NCBI RefSeq assembly: GCF_900110225.1
Contig: NZ_FOCW01000011.1
Coordinates: 1-50,238, forward strand
Reading direction: 5' to 3'
Length of the DNA stretch: 50,238 nucleotides
Origin: Allobrachymonas denitrificans DSM 15123
GTDB taxonomy: Bacteria; Pseudomonadota; Gammaproteobacteria; Burkholderiales; Burkholderiaceae_C
Under the pieces are notes generated by a model that was not told the DNA's origin, searched no databases, and saw only the letters and a program-made list of their open reading frames with translations. The position numbers and the translations under genes are program-made. Positions within the stretch are counted from its first letter, which is position 1; each line of letters starts with the position of its first letter. Positions 16,356-24,067 of this stretch are shown here, in pieces.

Positions 16356-18527
16356 ATGAAACCTACTACCACTACCGAAATTTCCACGTACGACGACAAC
16401 GAAATCGTCAACCACAGCGGCAATGCCCACTTCTCCGACATCCTGGCGGCCAACATGAACCGCCGTGGCGTACTGCGCGGCAGCGTGGCCACGTCCGCTG
16501 GTGTCCTGCTTGGCTCCGTTGGCCTGACGGCCTGCGGCGGTGATGGCTCCGGCCCGGCCAAGCCTCCGGTCAGCAATGGCCCCAAGGAACTGAAACTGAA
16601 CTTCGAACCGGTGGCCCACACCAACGCCGACCTGGTGACGGTACCCAAGGATTACCAGGTCAGCATCCTGCACGCGCTCGGCGATCCGCTGCACTATGGC
16701 GACACCTCCTGGAGCGACACAGGCACCGAGAGCGCCGAATCCTATCAGCGCCGTATCGGCGACGGCCATGACGGCATGTACTACTTCGGCCTGAGCGACG
16801 ACGGCAAGTTCGACGCCAACCGCTCCGACCGCGGCCTGCTGTGCGTGAACCACGAGTACGTGGTCGCCCCCTACGGTCTGCACCCGGCTGGCAGCACCCG
16901 TGTGGATGGCAAGCGTCCGGCCGAAGAAGTCCGCAAGGAAATCTTTGCCCACGGCGCCAGCGTGTCCGAAATCCAGCGCAAGGCCGGCAGCAACGAGATG
17001 GAAATGGTGCGCGGCTCCAAATACAACCGTCGCGTGCACTCCGCCACACCGATGGAGATGGCCGGCCCGGCAGCCGGCAACGCCAAGCTGGTGACCAAGC
17101 TGTCCGTGGATGGCAAGGAAGCCTTCGGCATGAACAACAACTGCGCCTGCGGCTACACCCCCTGGGGCACTTACCTCACCTGCGAAGAGAACTACCTGAA
17201 CGTGATCGGTCGCGCTGTCGACGACGACACTCAGCGTTCCGCCTCCGAAATCGTGGCGCTCAACCGCTACGGCCTGCCCCAGGGCCGCGAGAACCCCTAC
17301 GGCTGGGACACCCCCGAAGGCGAGGAATTCAAGCGCTGGAACAGCGCCGTGAGTGCTGCTGCGGCCAGGGATGACTACCGCAACATCTTCAACAGCTTCG
17401 GCTGGGTTGTGGAAATCGACCCCTTCCGCCCCGACTCCAAGCCGGTCAAGCGCTCGGCCCTCGGCCGCTTCAACCACGAAGGCGCCTGGCCCGCTCCCGC
17501 CAAGGCTGGCGAACCCATCGTGATCTACTCCGGTGACGATGCCCGCAACGAATACGTGTTCAAGTTCGTGTCCGATGCCAAGTGGGATCCGAAGGACGTC
17601 AACGGTGGTGCTGCTGCCGGCGCAAAGTACCTGGACAAGGGCACGCTGTACGCCGCCAAGTTCAATGACGACGGCACTGGCGAATGGCTGGAGCTGACCC
17701 ACGGCAAGAACGGCATCGACGCCTCCAACCCGGTCTACCCGTTTGCCGACCAGGCCGACGTGGTCATGCACTGCCGTCTGGCAGCCGACTTCATGGGCGC
17801 CACCAAGATGGACCGTCCCGAATGGGGCGGTGTGAACCCGTTGAACAACGAGGTTTACATGACCATGACCAACAACTCCAAGCGTGACGGCGTGAAGATC
17901 CCGCTGGACGCGGCCAACCCGCGCATCGGCAACACCAACGGCCACATCGTGCGCTGGCGCGAAGAAGGCAGCCAGGCCGGTACCAAGTTCCAGTGGGACA
18001 TCTACCTGTTCGGCGCCCGCGTGGACGGCAAGCAGAGCGAGAACCTCTCCAACCTGTCCGCCACCAACGACTTCTCCAGCCCCGACGGCCTGTATTTCGA
18101 CCAGCGTACCGACGGTGGTGCCGGCCTGCTGTGGATCCAGACCGACGACGGCTCCTATACCGACGTGACCAACTGCATGATGCTGGCGGCCATTCCGGGC
18201 CAGGTGGGTGATGGCAAGCGCGTCACCACCAGCGACGGCCAGGAAACCATCATGGGTGCCCACGCCACGGGTGCCAACGTGCGCCGCTTCCTGGTCGGCC
18301 CGTTCGACTGCGAAATCACCGGTGTGGTGGTCACTCCCGATGGCAAGACGCTGTTCTTCAACGTGCAACACCCGGGTGAAGACAAGGGCGATTTCGCCAC
18401 CAACACCTTCACCAGCCACTGGCCGGGCAACCAGCCGGGCATCATCAGCCACCACCAGGGCCACAAGCGTCCGCGCTCTGCCACGGTCGTGGTGACGCGC
18501 AAGGACGGCGGCCCGATCGCGCTGTAA
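16356..18527 (+). CDS. phoX: PhoX-family alkaline phosphatase (DUF839), Tat-exported
   Basis: This is a 723-residue protein of the PhoX/DUF839 family, Ca2+ (and Fe) dependent phosphatases that release phosphate from organic esters outside the inner membrane. The N-terminus is long for a signal: a polar stretch of ~35 residues precedes a twin-arginine motif at R36-R37 (NRRGVLRG), then a hydrophobic segment and a lipobox-like LTAC ending at C60. It is therefore a Tat substrate and perhaps a lipoprotein. The segment LLCVNHEYV contains the cysteine used as a metal ligand in characterised PhoX enzymes, and NVQHPGE lies near the C-terminus, as in the family. A Pho-box-like promoter precedes it and an intrinsic terminator follows. 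It appears monocistronic. Confidence 0.92.
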   Translation: MKPTTTTEISTYDDNEIVNHSGNAHFSDILAANMNRRGVLRGSVATSAGVLLGSVGLTACGGDGSGPAKPPVSNGPKELKLNFEPVAHTNADLVTVPKDYQVSILHALGDPLHYGDTSWSDTGTESAESYQRRIGDGHDGMYYFGLSDDGKFDANRSDRGLLCVNHEYVVAPYGLHPAGSTRVDGKRPAEEVRKEIFAHGASVSEIQRKAGSNEMEMVRGSKYNRRVHSATPMEMAGPAAGNAKLVTKLSVDGKEAFGMNNNCACGYTPWGTYLTCEENYLNVIGRAVDDDTQRSASEIVALNRYGLPQGRENPYGWDTPEGEEFKRWNSAVSAAAARDDYRNIFNSFGWVVEIDPFRPDSKPVKRSALGRFNHEGAWPAPAKAGEPIVIYSGDDARNEYVFKFVSDAKWDPKDVNGGAAAGAKYLDKGTLYAAKFNDDGTGEWLELTHGKNGIDASNPVYPFADQADVVMHCRLAADFMGATKMDRPEWGGVNPLNNEVYMTMTNNSKRDGVKIPLDAANPRIGNTNGHIVRWREEGSQAGTKFQWDIYLFGARVDGKQSENLSNLSATNDFSSPDGLYFDQRTDGGAGLLWIQTDDGSYTDVTNCMMLAAIPGQVGDGKRVTTSDGQETIMGAHATGANVRRFLVGPFDCEITGVVVTPDGKTLFFNVQHPGEDKGDFATNTFTSHWPGNQPGIISHHQGHKRPRSATVVVTRKDGGPIAL

Positions 18528-18565
18528 GAAGAGCATGCCCCGGCAACGGGGCGCTCCCGATCCGG

Positions 18566-18597
18566 TCCCCCACGCCTTCGGGTCTGGGGGATTTTTT
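18566..18597 (+). terminator. Intrinsic terminator of phoX
   Basis: TCCCCCA (18566-18572) pairs with TGGGGGA (18585-18591). A 12-nt loop containing CTTCGG separates the arms and a run of T residues follows. It lies 38 bp after the phoX stop. Confidence 0.9.
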
Positions 18598-18634
18598 GTA
18601 CTACGCACCCTCCAGCAAGCAGACCGCACCAACG

Positions 18635-18662
18635 AAAAAACCCGCTTTCCTGCAAAAGCGGG
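18635..18662 (-). terminator. Intrinsic terminator of tRNA-Arg
   Basis: On the minus strand, CCCGCTTT (18655-18662) pairs with AAAGCGGG (18641-18648) around a 6-nt loop, and six T residues (18635-18640) follow. It lies 35 bp after the tRNA 3' end. Confidence 0.88.
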
Positions 18663-18697
18663 CTCGATGGCAACAGAGCTGGATATGATGGGGAAGG

Positions 18698-18773
18698 TGG
18701 CGCGACTGGCGGGGATCGAACCCACGACCCTTGGCTTCGGAGGCCAATACTCTATCCACTGAGCTACAGTCGC
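18698..18773 (-). tRNA. tRNA-Arg (anticodon CCG)
   Basis: This is a 76-nt tRNA with a 7-bp acceptor stem (GCGACTG with CAGTCGC), discriminator G and an encoded CCA end. The D-arm begins TAGCTCAGTGG. The anticodon stem TTGGC/GCCAA holds the loop CTCCGAA, giving anticodon CCG for CGG (arginine). The T-arm contains GGTTCGATCC. An intrinsic terminator lies just downstream. The gene stands alone between phoX and a cytochrome gene. Confidence 0.97.
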
Positions 18774-18839
18774 GCAAAAAAGAAAGCTGCTGCAGGGCCC
18801 GGATGTTGTGGTAAGCATGACAGGAACCGTGCAGCAACC

Positions 18840-18883
18840 GGCAATTGTAGGTGTTTTTTGCAGCAGCGGTGACTATAATTGCC
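18840..18883 (+). promoter_or_regulatory. Putative promoter of the di-heme cytochrome c gene
   Basis: A perfect TATAAT -10 lies at 18874-18879, 45 bp before the ATG. No good -35 is present at the usual distance. GGCAATT (18840-18846) and AATTGCC (18877-18883) form an inverted repeat that spans the promoter and could bind a regulator. Confidence 0.45.
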
Positions 18884-18924
18884 TGTCACTTTTAGTTTCC
18901 AATCAACACTGCCCTGAGGACGTT

Positions 18925-19833
18925 ATGAGCCAGAACGCTCTTGATACATACAATGTTTCCGAGGCGACCAAGAACCGCCAGTTGGCGATTGTCGCTGTGC
19001 TCACCTTCGGTGCCCTGTTTGCACTGCTGGCCATCGCGGTGTACTTCAGCACCTACGCCACTCCGTCCTTCAATGCAGACAGCCCCGCAGCACAGATGGC
19101 TGCCGCCCAGCGCATCCAGAAAGTTGGCAGCGTCGAACTGCAGGAAGCCCCCGCTGCCGGCGGCGCTCCCAAAACCGGCGAAGAAGCCTACAAGGCTGCC
19201 TGTGCAGCCTGTCACGACGCTGGCGTAACTGGCGCTCCCAAGCTGGCCGATGCAGCCGACTGGGGTCCGCGTATCGGCCAGGGCGTCGAAACCCTGTACA
19301 AGCACGCCATCGAAGGCTTCACCGGCGCCAAGGGCACCATGCCTCCGCGTGGCGGCACGACCTTCACCGACGACGAAGTCAAGCGCGCCGTGGTCTTCAT
19401 GGCCAACAAGAGCGGTGGCAGCTTCCCCGAGCCTGCTGCCGCTGACGGCGCAGCCGGTGCTGCTTCCGGTGCCGCCTCCGCCCCGGCCGCCGACGCTTCC
19501 GCCGCAGCTCCTGCCGCCTCTGAAGCAGCTCCCGCAGCCGCCAGCGCGGCAGTTGCCGCCGCTCCTGCTGCCGCCGCTGCCGGTGGCAACGGCGAAGCCC
19601 TGTACAAGGCTTCCTGCCAAGTTTGCCACGCTGCTGGTGTGGCCGGCGCTCCCAAGCTGGATGACAAGGCCGACTGGGCCCCGCGCATCGCCCAAGGCGA
19701 AGCCACGCTGTTCAAGCACGCCATCGAAGGCTTCACCGGCAAGAAAGGCGTAATGCCTCCCAAGGGCGGCTCCACCGCTTCCGACGATGAAGTCAAGGCT
19801 GCCGTCCAGTACATGGTCAGCGTCGCCAAGTAA
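18925..19833 (+). CDS. Membrane-anchored di-heme cytochrome c (cytochrome c5 type, tandem domains)
   Basis: This is a 302-residue protein with one N-terminal membrane segment (about residues 19-42) that would anchor two periplasmic class I cytochrome c domains. The heme sites are C93-x2-C96-H97 (CAACH) and C231-x2-C234-H235 (CQVCH). Both domains share KHAIEGFTG..K..MPP.GG, whose methionine is the likely axial ligand, so they arose by duplication. An Ala/Pro-rich linker of ~55 residues joins them. The start at 18925 gives a short cytoplasmic tail before the anchor. Relatives donate electrons to terminal oxidases, but no oxidase gene is adjacent, so the partner is unknown. It is flanked by tRNA-Arg and an intrinsic terminator, so it is monocistronic. 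Confidence 0.9.
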   Translation: MSQNALDTYNVSEATKNRQLAIVAVLTFGALFALLAIAVYFSTYATPSFNADSPAAQMAAAQRIQKVGSVELQEAPAAGGAPKTGEEAYKAACAACHDAGVTGAPKLADAADWGPRIGQGVETLYKHAIEGFTGAKGTMPPRGGTTFTDDEVKRAVVFMANKSGGSFPEPAAADGAAGAASGAASAPAADASAAAPAASEAAPAAASAAVAAAPAAAAAGGNGEALYKASCQVCHAAGVAGAPKLDDKADWAPRIAQGEATLFKHAIEGFTGKKGVMPPKGGSTASDDEVKAAVQYMVSVAK

Positions 19834-19871
19834 TCCCCTGCCGCTGGTACCACCGGTGCCAGCCGCCCCAG

Positions 19872-19909
19872 ACACCCCAATGCTGTCATGCAGCCTTGGG
19901 GTGTTTTTT
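19872..19909 (+). terminator. Intrinsic terminator of the di-heme cytochrome gene
   Basis: A 9-bp perfect stem (ACACCCCAA at 19872-19880 with TTGGGGTGT at 19896-19904) is followed by six T residues at 19904-19909. It lies 39 bp after the stop codon. Confidence 0.93.
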
Positions 19910-19919
19910 CATGCAGGAA

Positions 19920-20474
19920 TCAGGCCTGCTGATCCTTCTGCGGGCTCATGCGGTAACCAAAGCGCTCCGGCAGGCTGGCCGCCTGCACATCTTCCAGCGG
20001 CCACATCACATCTTCGACCGCCTCCGCCATCACCAGTGTGTCCAGCGTGTGCACCAGACCCAGGCCGTGGTCAGTAACGAGGTAGACATGCCCCTCCTCG
20101 TCGCACAGCGCACGTTCCACTTTCGCAGGCAGGCCGGTGTGCGTACACACCTTGTAGCCGTCCCCCTGCTGCTCGACGCGCAGCACCCAGGGCGTGCTTT
20201 CCAGCTCCACGAACACCCGCTGCGGGCCATTCTGGAAATACCAGCGCCCCTGCTCGTCCACCAGATAGTTGCGGCCGATGAACTCGACCAGCTTCTCCAG
20301 CTGCAGCACTGAACCCCGGCTGGCCGCGCTGCTGCCGGGGCCGCTGAACGGACCCGCCGCCTGCGCCGCCTCGTCCCGCAAGTACCAGTCTCCCCGCATG
20401 CCCAGACCCAGCCAGCCATATGCATGCGGCACATTCGGCCACTTCGCCATCGCCTGTCTTACCAGTTCGTCCAT
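19920..20474 (-). CDS. Conserved protein of unknown function next to a YheT-type hydrolase
   Basis: This encodes 184 residues, soluble, with no signal peptide and no motif of an enzyme I know. It looks like a real gene: codon use matches the neighbours, and it starts 4 bp after the stop of the hydrolase gene at 20479-21636, so the two are likely co-transcribed. Aromatic-rich segments stand out: YGWLGLGMRGDWYLRDE near the N-terminus, then RNYLVDEQGRWYFQNGPQRV and WVLRVEQQGDGYKV. I have the impression of a family restricted to beta-proteobacteria, but I cannot name it with certainty. The downstream end is 10 bp from the cytochrome terminator. Confidence 0.75.
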   Translation of the reverse strand: MDELVRQAMAKWPNVPHAYGWLGLGMRGDWYLRDEAAQAAGPFSGPGSSAASRGSVLQLEKLVEFIGRNYLVDEQGRWYFQNGPQRVFVELESTPWVLRVEQQGDGYKVCTHTGLPAKVERALCDEEGHVYLVTDHGLGLVHTLDTLVMAEAVEDVMWPLEDVQAASLPERFGYRMSPQKDQQA

Positions 20475-20478
20475 TGCT

Positions 20479-21636
20479 CTACTCCTGCGGGGCTCCGTGC
20501 CCCTTGTTGCTGATTGTGGCGCAAGTCGCCTGCATCCAGTCCGTGACGGCCCGGGGCATGCCCAGCACCTGTCCCGGCCACCGCCCTTCCGCAAACCCGA
20601 CGTGTCCTCCCGCCTTCGGCTGCCACAGCGTGACACAGTCGGGCACATCACCGGCCGCAGGCAACACGGAAGCCGGCACGAACGGATCGTTGCGCGCATT
20701 GAGCAACAAGGTCGGAATCTGCAGCGCATGCAGATGCGGCCGCGAGGATGCCCGCCGCCAGTAGTCATCCGCCCCGCCAAAGCCGTGCAGCGGCCCCGTG
20801 AATGCATCATCGAAATCGAACAGGCTGCGCGCCCGCAACACCCGCTGCAGATCGAACAGGTCCGGATACTGCGCCGCCTTCTGCCGTGCCTTGTGCTTCA
20901 TGCTTGCGAGAAACATGCGTTCATAGCTCACGCGGTTGAATCCCCGGTGCAGCGCGTGCCCGCAAGCCGCCAGATCCAGCGGGGCACTGATGACAGCCAG
21001 AGCGCTCGCCCGCTCCATCGCACGCGTACCCTGCTGCTGGGCCCAGCGCAGCAAGGCATTGCCCCCAAGCGACACGCCGGCCACGAAAAGCGCCGCCTCT
21101 GGCCCCAGGTGTTCATCTTTCCAGGCCTGCATGCGTGCGAGGATCCAGTCGACCTCGCTCCAGTCTCCGCTGTGATAGGCACGCGCCGCTCGGTTCGGCT
21201 CCCCGCTGCAACCGCGGAACATCGGCACCGCAAACGCCCAGCCAAGGCTGCGTGCCCGGTCCGCAATCGCCAGGGCGTAATGGCTGGCGGAAGAGCCCTC
21301 CAGACCATGAAACAGCACCAGCAGGGCAGGCTTCCGCTGCCCTCCGACTGACGACGGGCCGCCCTCGGCCTTCACCGCTTCCCCGTTCCTGCCTCCCACC
21401 TCATTGGCAAGAGGCGCTTCCCTCCCGGAATCCCGACAGGACACACCGCGGAAGTCGTGATCCCCCAGCACCGGCTGCAACCAGTCCACGTCAACAAAAT
21501 CGCCATCCGGGGCATCCCAGCGCGTGCGCACATAGCGTGGCCGCTCCCCGCTCCAGGCACGGGCATACAGCGCCGGCCAGATGGTCTGGCTATGGCCGTC
21601 CGGCAGCCAGCGCGGGGGACGGTAGTGAAACTCCAT
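20479..21636 (-). CDS. YheT-family alpha/beta hydrolase
   Basis: This is an alpha/beta-hydrolase of the YheT/ABHD1-3 family, 385 residues. The catalytic triad is S189 (GVSLGGN), D317 (NDPFV) and H345 (GGHVGF), and HGLEG at 110-114 forms the oxyanion region. The N-terminus WLPDGHSQTIWP is a family hallmark. Between residues ~59 and 101 lies a polar, Gly/Glu-rich insert with no counterpart that I recall in E. coli YheT, which is ~45 residues shorter overall. The native substrate of this family is unsettled, with ester or lipid hydrolysis suggested. It is divergent from lemA and followed after 4 bp by the uncharacterised gene. Confidence 0.88.
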   Translation of the reverse strand: MEFHYRPPRWLPDGHSQTIWPALYARAWSGERPRYVRTRWDAPDGDFVDVDWLQPVLGDHDFRGVSCRDSGREAPLANEVGGRNGEAVKAEGGPSSVGGQRKPALLVLFHGLEGSSASHYALAIADRARSLGWAFAVPMFRGCSGEPNRAARAYHSGDWSEVDWILARMQAWKDEHLGPEAALFVAGVSLGGNALLRWAQQQGTRAMERASALAVISAPLDLAACGHALHRGFNRVSYERMFLASMKHKARQKAAQYPDLFDLQRVLRARSLFDFDDAFTGPLHGFGGADDYWRRASSRPHLHALQIPTLLLNARNDPFVPASVLPAAGDVPDCVTLWQPKAGGHVGFAEGRWPGQVLGMPRAVTDWMQATCATISNKGHGAPQE

Positions 21637-21776
21637 GCCGCCAGCATATCAGCCGGCAAAGGCTGTATGTTGACTCTGTCACGCTGGCGCCATCTGTCGG
21701 CGTATTCCTGCAGGAAGCCGCAAAAAAACTGCGCTATGCTTGCAGTATTCTTGCACCCACCGGGGAGACCTCCACC

Positions 21777-22382
21777 ATGAAACGCTGGTTCCTGATCCTG
21801 ATTTCCATTCTCGGCCTGTTCAGCCTCAGCGGCTGCGGCTATAACCAGTTCCAGTCGCTGGACGAACAAGTCAAGTCGTCCTGGAGCGAAGTGCTCAACC
21901 AGTACCAGCGTCGCGCCGACCTGGTGCCCAACATCGTGGCCACCGTCAAGGGCGAAGCCAATTTCGAGCAGGAAACCCTGACCAAGGTGATCGAGGCCCG
22001 CGCCAAGGCCACCTCCATCCAGGCCACACCCGAACTGGTCAACAACCCGGAAGCCTTCAAGAAGTTCCAGGATGCCCAGGGTGAGCTCTCCGGCGCCCTG
22101 TCGCGCCTGATGGTCGTGGCCGAACAGTATCCCCAGCTGCGCGCCAACCAGGCCTTCCGCGACCTGCGTGTGACGCTGGAAGGTACCGAAAACCGCATCA
22201 CCGTGGCCCGCAACAACTACATCAAGTCGGTTCAGGAATATAACGTGCTCGCACGCCAGTTCCCGACCAACCTGACTGCCATGATCTTCGGCTACAAGCC
22301 CAAGGCCAACTTCACGGTCGAAAACGAAGCCGCCATTTCCGCCCCGCCCAAGGTGGATTTCGGTGACGAGAAGAAGCAGTAA
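21777..22382 (+). CDS. lemA: LemA family protein, lipoprotein-like
   Basis: This is a 201-residue LemA-family protein. A signal-like N-terminus (MKRWFLILISILGLFSLSGC) ends in a lipobox cysteine, so a lipoprotein anchor is likely. The helical body has the family pattern (DLVPNIVATVKGEANFEQETL and ARNNYIKSVQEYN). The ATG at 21777 is the only start that gives the signal sequence; the much longer open frame upstream overlaps the antisense hydrolase. It heads a three-gene unit with two TPM-domain proteins. lemA-TPM pairs are common in bacteria, but their molecular role is not settled; membrane-associated quality control or photosystem-like assembly roles have been proposed for TPM proteins. Confidence 0.93.
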   Translation: MKRWFLILISILGLFSLSGCGYNQFQSLDEQVKSSWSEVLNQYQRRADLVPNIVATVKGEANFEQETLTKVIEARAKATSIQATPELVNNPEAFKKFQDAQGELSGALSRLMVVAEQYPQLRANQAFRDLRVTLEGTENRITVARNNYIKSVQEYNVLARQFPTNLTAMIFGYKPKANFTVENEAAISAPPKVDFGDEKKQ

Positions 22383-22410
22383 GCGCCTTGCCTGAACGAG
22401 GCACTCCGTG

Positions 22411-23379
22411 ATGCACAGCAGCGCCCTGACACTGGCACCGGCCATCCGCTGGAGAATCTGGCTGGCCAGCCTGTTGCTGGGCCTGTGTGCATGGCTGCCT
22501 TCCGCCTGGGCGCAGCAGCTGGTACCGGTGCCCGCCCTCACGGCGCGCGTCATGGACCAGACCGGCACCCTCAGCCCGACCGACAAGGCTGCTCTAGAAG
22601 CCAAGCTGGCCGCCTACGAACAGGCCCGGGGCAGCCAGCTCGTCGTGCTCATGGTGGCAACCACGCAGCCCGAAGACATTGCCTCTTTCGGCTACCGCGT
22701 CGCCAGCACCTGGAAAATCGGCCGCCGGGATGTCGGGGACGGCATCCTCATCATCGTCGCCAAGGACGACCGGCGCATGCGCATCGAGGTTGCCAAGGCG
22801 CTGGAAGGCGCTGTTCCGGACATTGCCGCCGGACGCATCATCGACGATGCCATGAAACCCCGTTTCCGCGTCAACGACTTTGCAGGCGGGATCTCCGCAG
22901 CCATCGACCAGATCACGGCGCGGCTGGACGGCGAAGCGCTGCCACTGCCTGGCAACACGCCTGCCCCATCCCCGGTGGATGAGGGCATGGACTGGATGTC
23001 CGCCATCGTGATCGTGGCCATGATCAGCCTCATTGGAGGCGGCATCCTCAAGTCCCTCATGGGCAGGCCGCTCGGCTCGATGGCGACCGGCGCACTGGCG
23101 GGCGGTACCATGTTCCTGCTTTCCGGCGTGCTGCTGGCCGCGGGACTGGCAGGCCTTGCCGGCCTGTTCATCGCACTCGTGACCGGCATGGGCGGTGGCG
23201 GAGGCATGCTGCCTCCGGGCGGCGGTGGCCGTGGGCGCGGCGGGCCCATCATTCTTCCCGGTCCGCCCACTGACTGGGGCCGCGGAGGCAGCTGGGGCGG
23301 TGGTGGCGGCTTTGGAGGGGGCTTCGGCTCTGGCGGGGGCGGCGACTTTGGCGGAGGCGGCGCCTCGGGAGACTGGTAA
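22411..23379 (+). CDS. TPM-domain protein (YgcG type) with signal peptide and Gly-rich tail
   Basis: This encodes 322 residues from the ATG at 22411; an overlapping GTG at 22408 adds one residue. A signal peptide ends near SAWA-QQ, then the TPM domain runs over residues ~40-180 (VMDQTGTLSPTDKAALEAKL and IGRRDVGDGILIIVAKDDRR). Two hydrophobic stretches follow, and a C-terminus that is almost all Gly, Phe, Ser and Asp (GGGFGGGFGSGGGGDFGGGG). This is the usual YgcG layout: periplasmic TPM domain, membrane segments, glycine-rich tail. It begins 28 bp after lemA and is followed 2 bp later by a second TPM gene. Confidence 0.9.
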   Translation: MHSSALTLAPAIRWRIWLASLLLGLCAWLPSAWAQQLVPVPALTARVMDQTGTLSPTDKAALEAKLAAYEQARGSQLVVLMVATTQPEDIASFGYRVASTWKIGRRDVGDGILIIVAKDDRRMRIEVAKALEGAVPDIAAGRIIDDAMKPRFRVNDFAGGISAAIDQITARLDGEALPLPGNTPAPSPVDEGMDWMSAIVIVAMISLIGGGILKSLMGRPLGSMATGALAGGTMFLLSGVLLAAGLAGLAGLFIALVTGMGGGGGMLPPGGGGRGRGGPIILPGPPTDWGRGGSWGGGGGFGGGFGSGGGGDFGGGGASGDW

Positions 23380-23381
23380 CC

Positions 23382-23900
23382 ATGGTATTCAGGCAGCTTT
23401 TCAGCCGGCAGGCAACACCCGCGCAAGCAAGCTCTTCTGCGGTCTCGCAGGTCCTGCCTGCGGACGCGCAACAACGCCTCTCGGCCCGGGTGAGCGACAG
23501 CGAACGCCTGCATTGTGGCGAAATCCGCCTTTGCGTCGAAGCGGCCATGCCGCCCAGCTACGTGGAACGGCAGGCCCCTGCACGCGAACGCGCGCTGTCA
23601 CTGTTCGGCAAGCTGCGCGTCTGGGACACTGAGCACAACAACGGCGTACTCATCTACCTGCTGCTGCAGGAGCACGCCATCGAGATCATTGCCGACCGCG
23701 GCTTCAACCGCCACGTTCCCCAGGCAGAGTGGACACACATCACCCAGCGCATGTGCGAGCCGCTGCGCCAAGGTAAGTACGAACAGGCGCTTGGCATCGC
23801 GCTGAACGACGTGACCACCCTGCTCGCTACCCACTTCCCGCCGAACCCGCATCGCCCGCGGCTGAACGAACTGCCCGACGCGCCTGTGATCCTCGGCTGA
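23382..23900 (+). CDS. Second TPM-domain protein, without signal peptide
   Basis: This is a 172-residue TPM-family protein, 2 bp after the first TPM gene. The core segments match the fold: ARERALSLFGKLRVWDTEHNNGVLIYLLLQ and EIIADRGFNRHVPQAEWTHI. No signal peptide or membrane segment is visible, so it appears to be cytoplasmic, unlike its neighbour. The lemA-TPM-TPM order suggests one functional unit acting on both sides of the membrane. No clear terminator follows; the next structured elements are the inverted repeat at 24013-24053 and the tandem array. Confidence 0.87.
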   Translation: MVFRQLFSRQATPAQASSSAVSQVLPADAQQRLSARVSDSERLHCGEIRLCVEAAMPPSYVERQAPARERALSLFGKLRVWDTEHNNGVLIYLLLQEHAIEIIADRGFNRHVPQAEWTHITQRMCEPLRQGKYEQALGIALNDVTTLLATHFPPNPHRPRLNELPDAPVILG

Positions 23901-24012
23901 GGGCACCTGTTTTCTTTGCTTCTGGGGTTCTGGAGCGTTTCCGCTTTGTTTCGGGCATGCACGGAGCCAAGTTCGGGTCGGGGCGCTTGAACTTGCCTTT
24001 TCCGATTGCTGT

Positions 24013-24053
24013 GTCTTCAGCCGTGTCCTCTACCCTCTTACGTCTCTGAAGAC
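24013..24053. repeat. 8-bp inverted repeat with pyrimidine-rich loop
   Basis: GTCTTCAG (24013-24020) and CTGAAGAC (24046-24053) are perfect inverted copies separated by 25 mostly pyrimidine bases. It lies 15 bp before the heptanucleotide array, in the 431-bp gene-free region between the lemA operon and atpC. No T-tract follows, so a terminator is not indicated. Confidence 0.6.
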
Positions 24054-24067
24054 CGAACTCTGACCCC

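Noticed and set aside
16143-18818. Long antisense open frame of 891 codons opposite phoX
   Set aside because: It is a by-product of high GC and codon bias opposite a real gene. The translation is repetitive in composition, lacks protein motifs and also runs through the tRNA gene.
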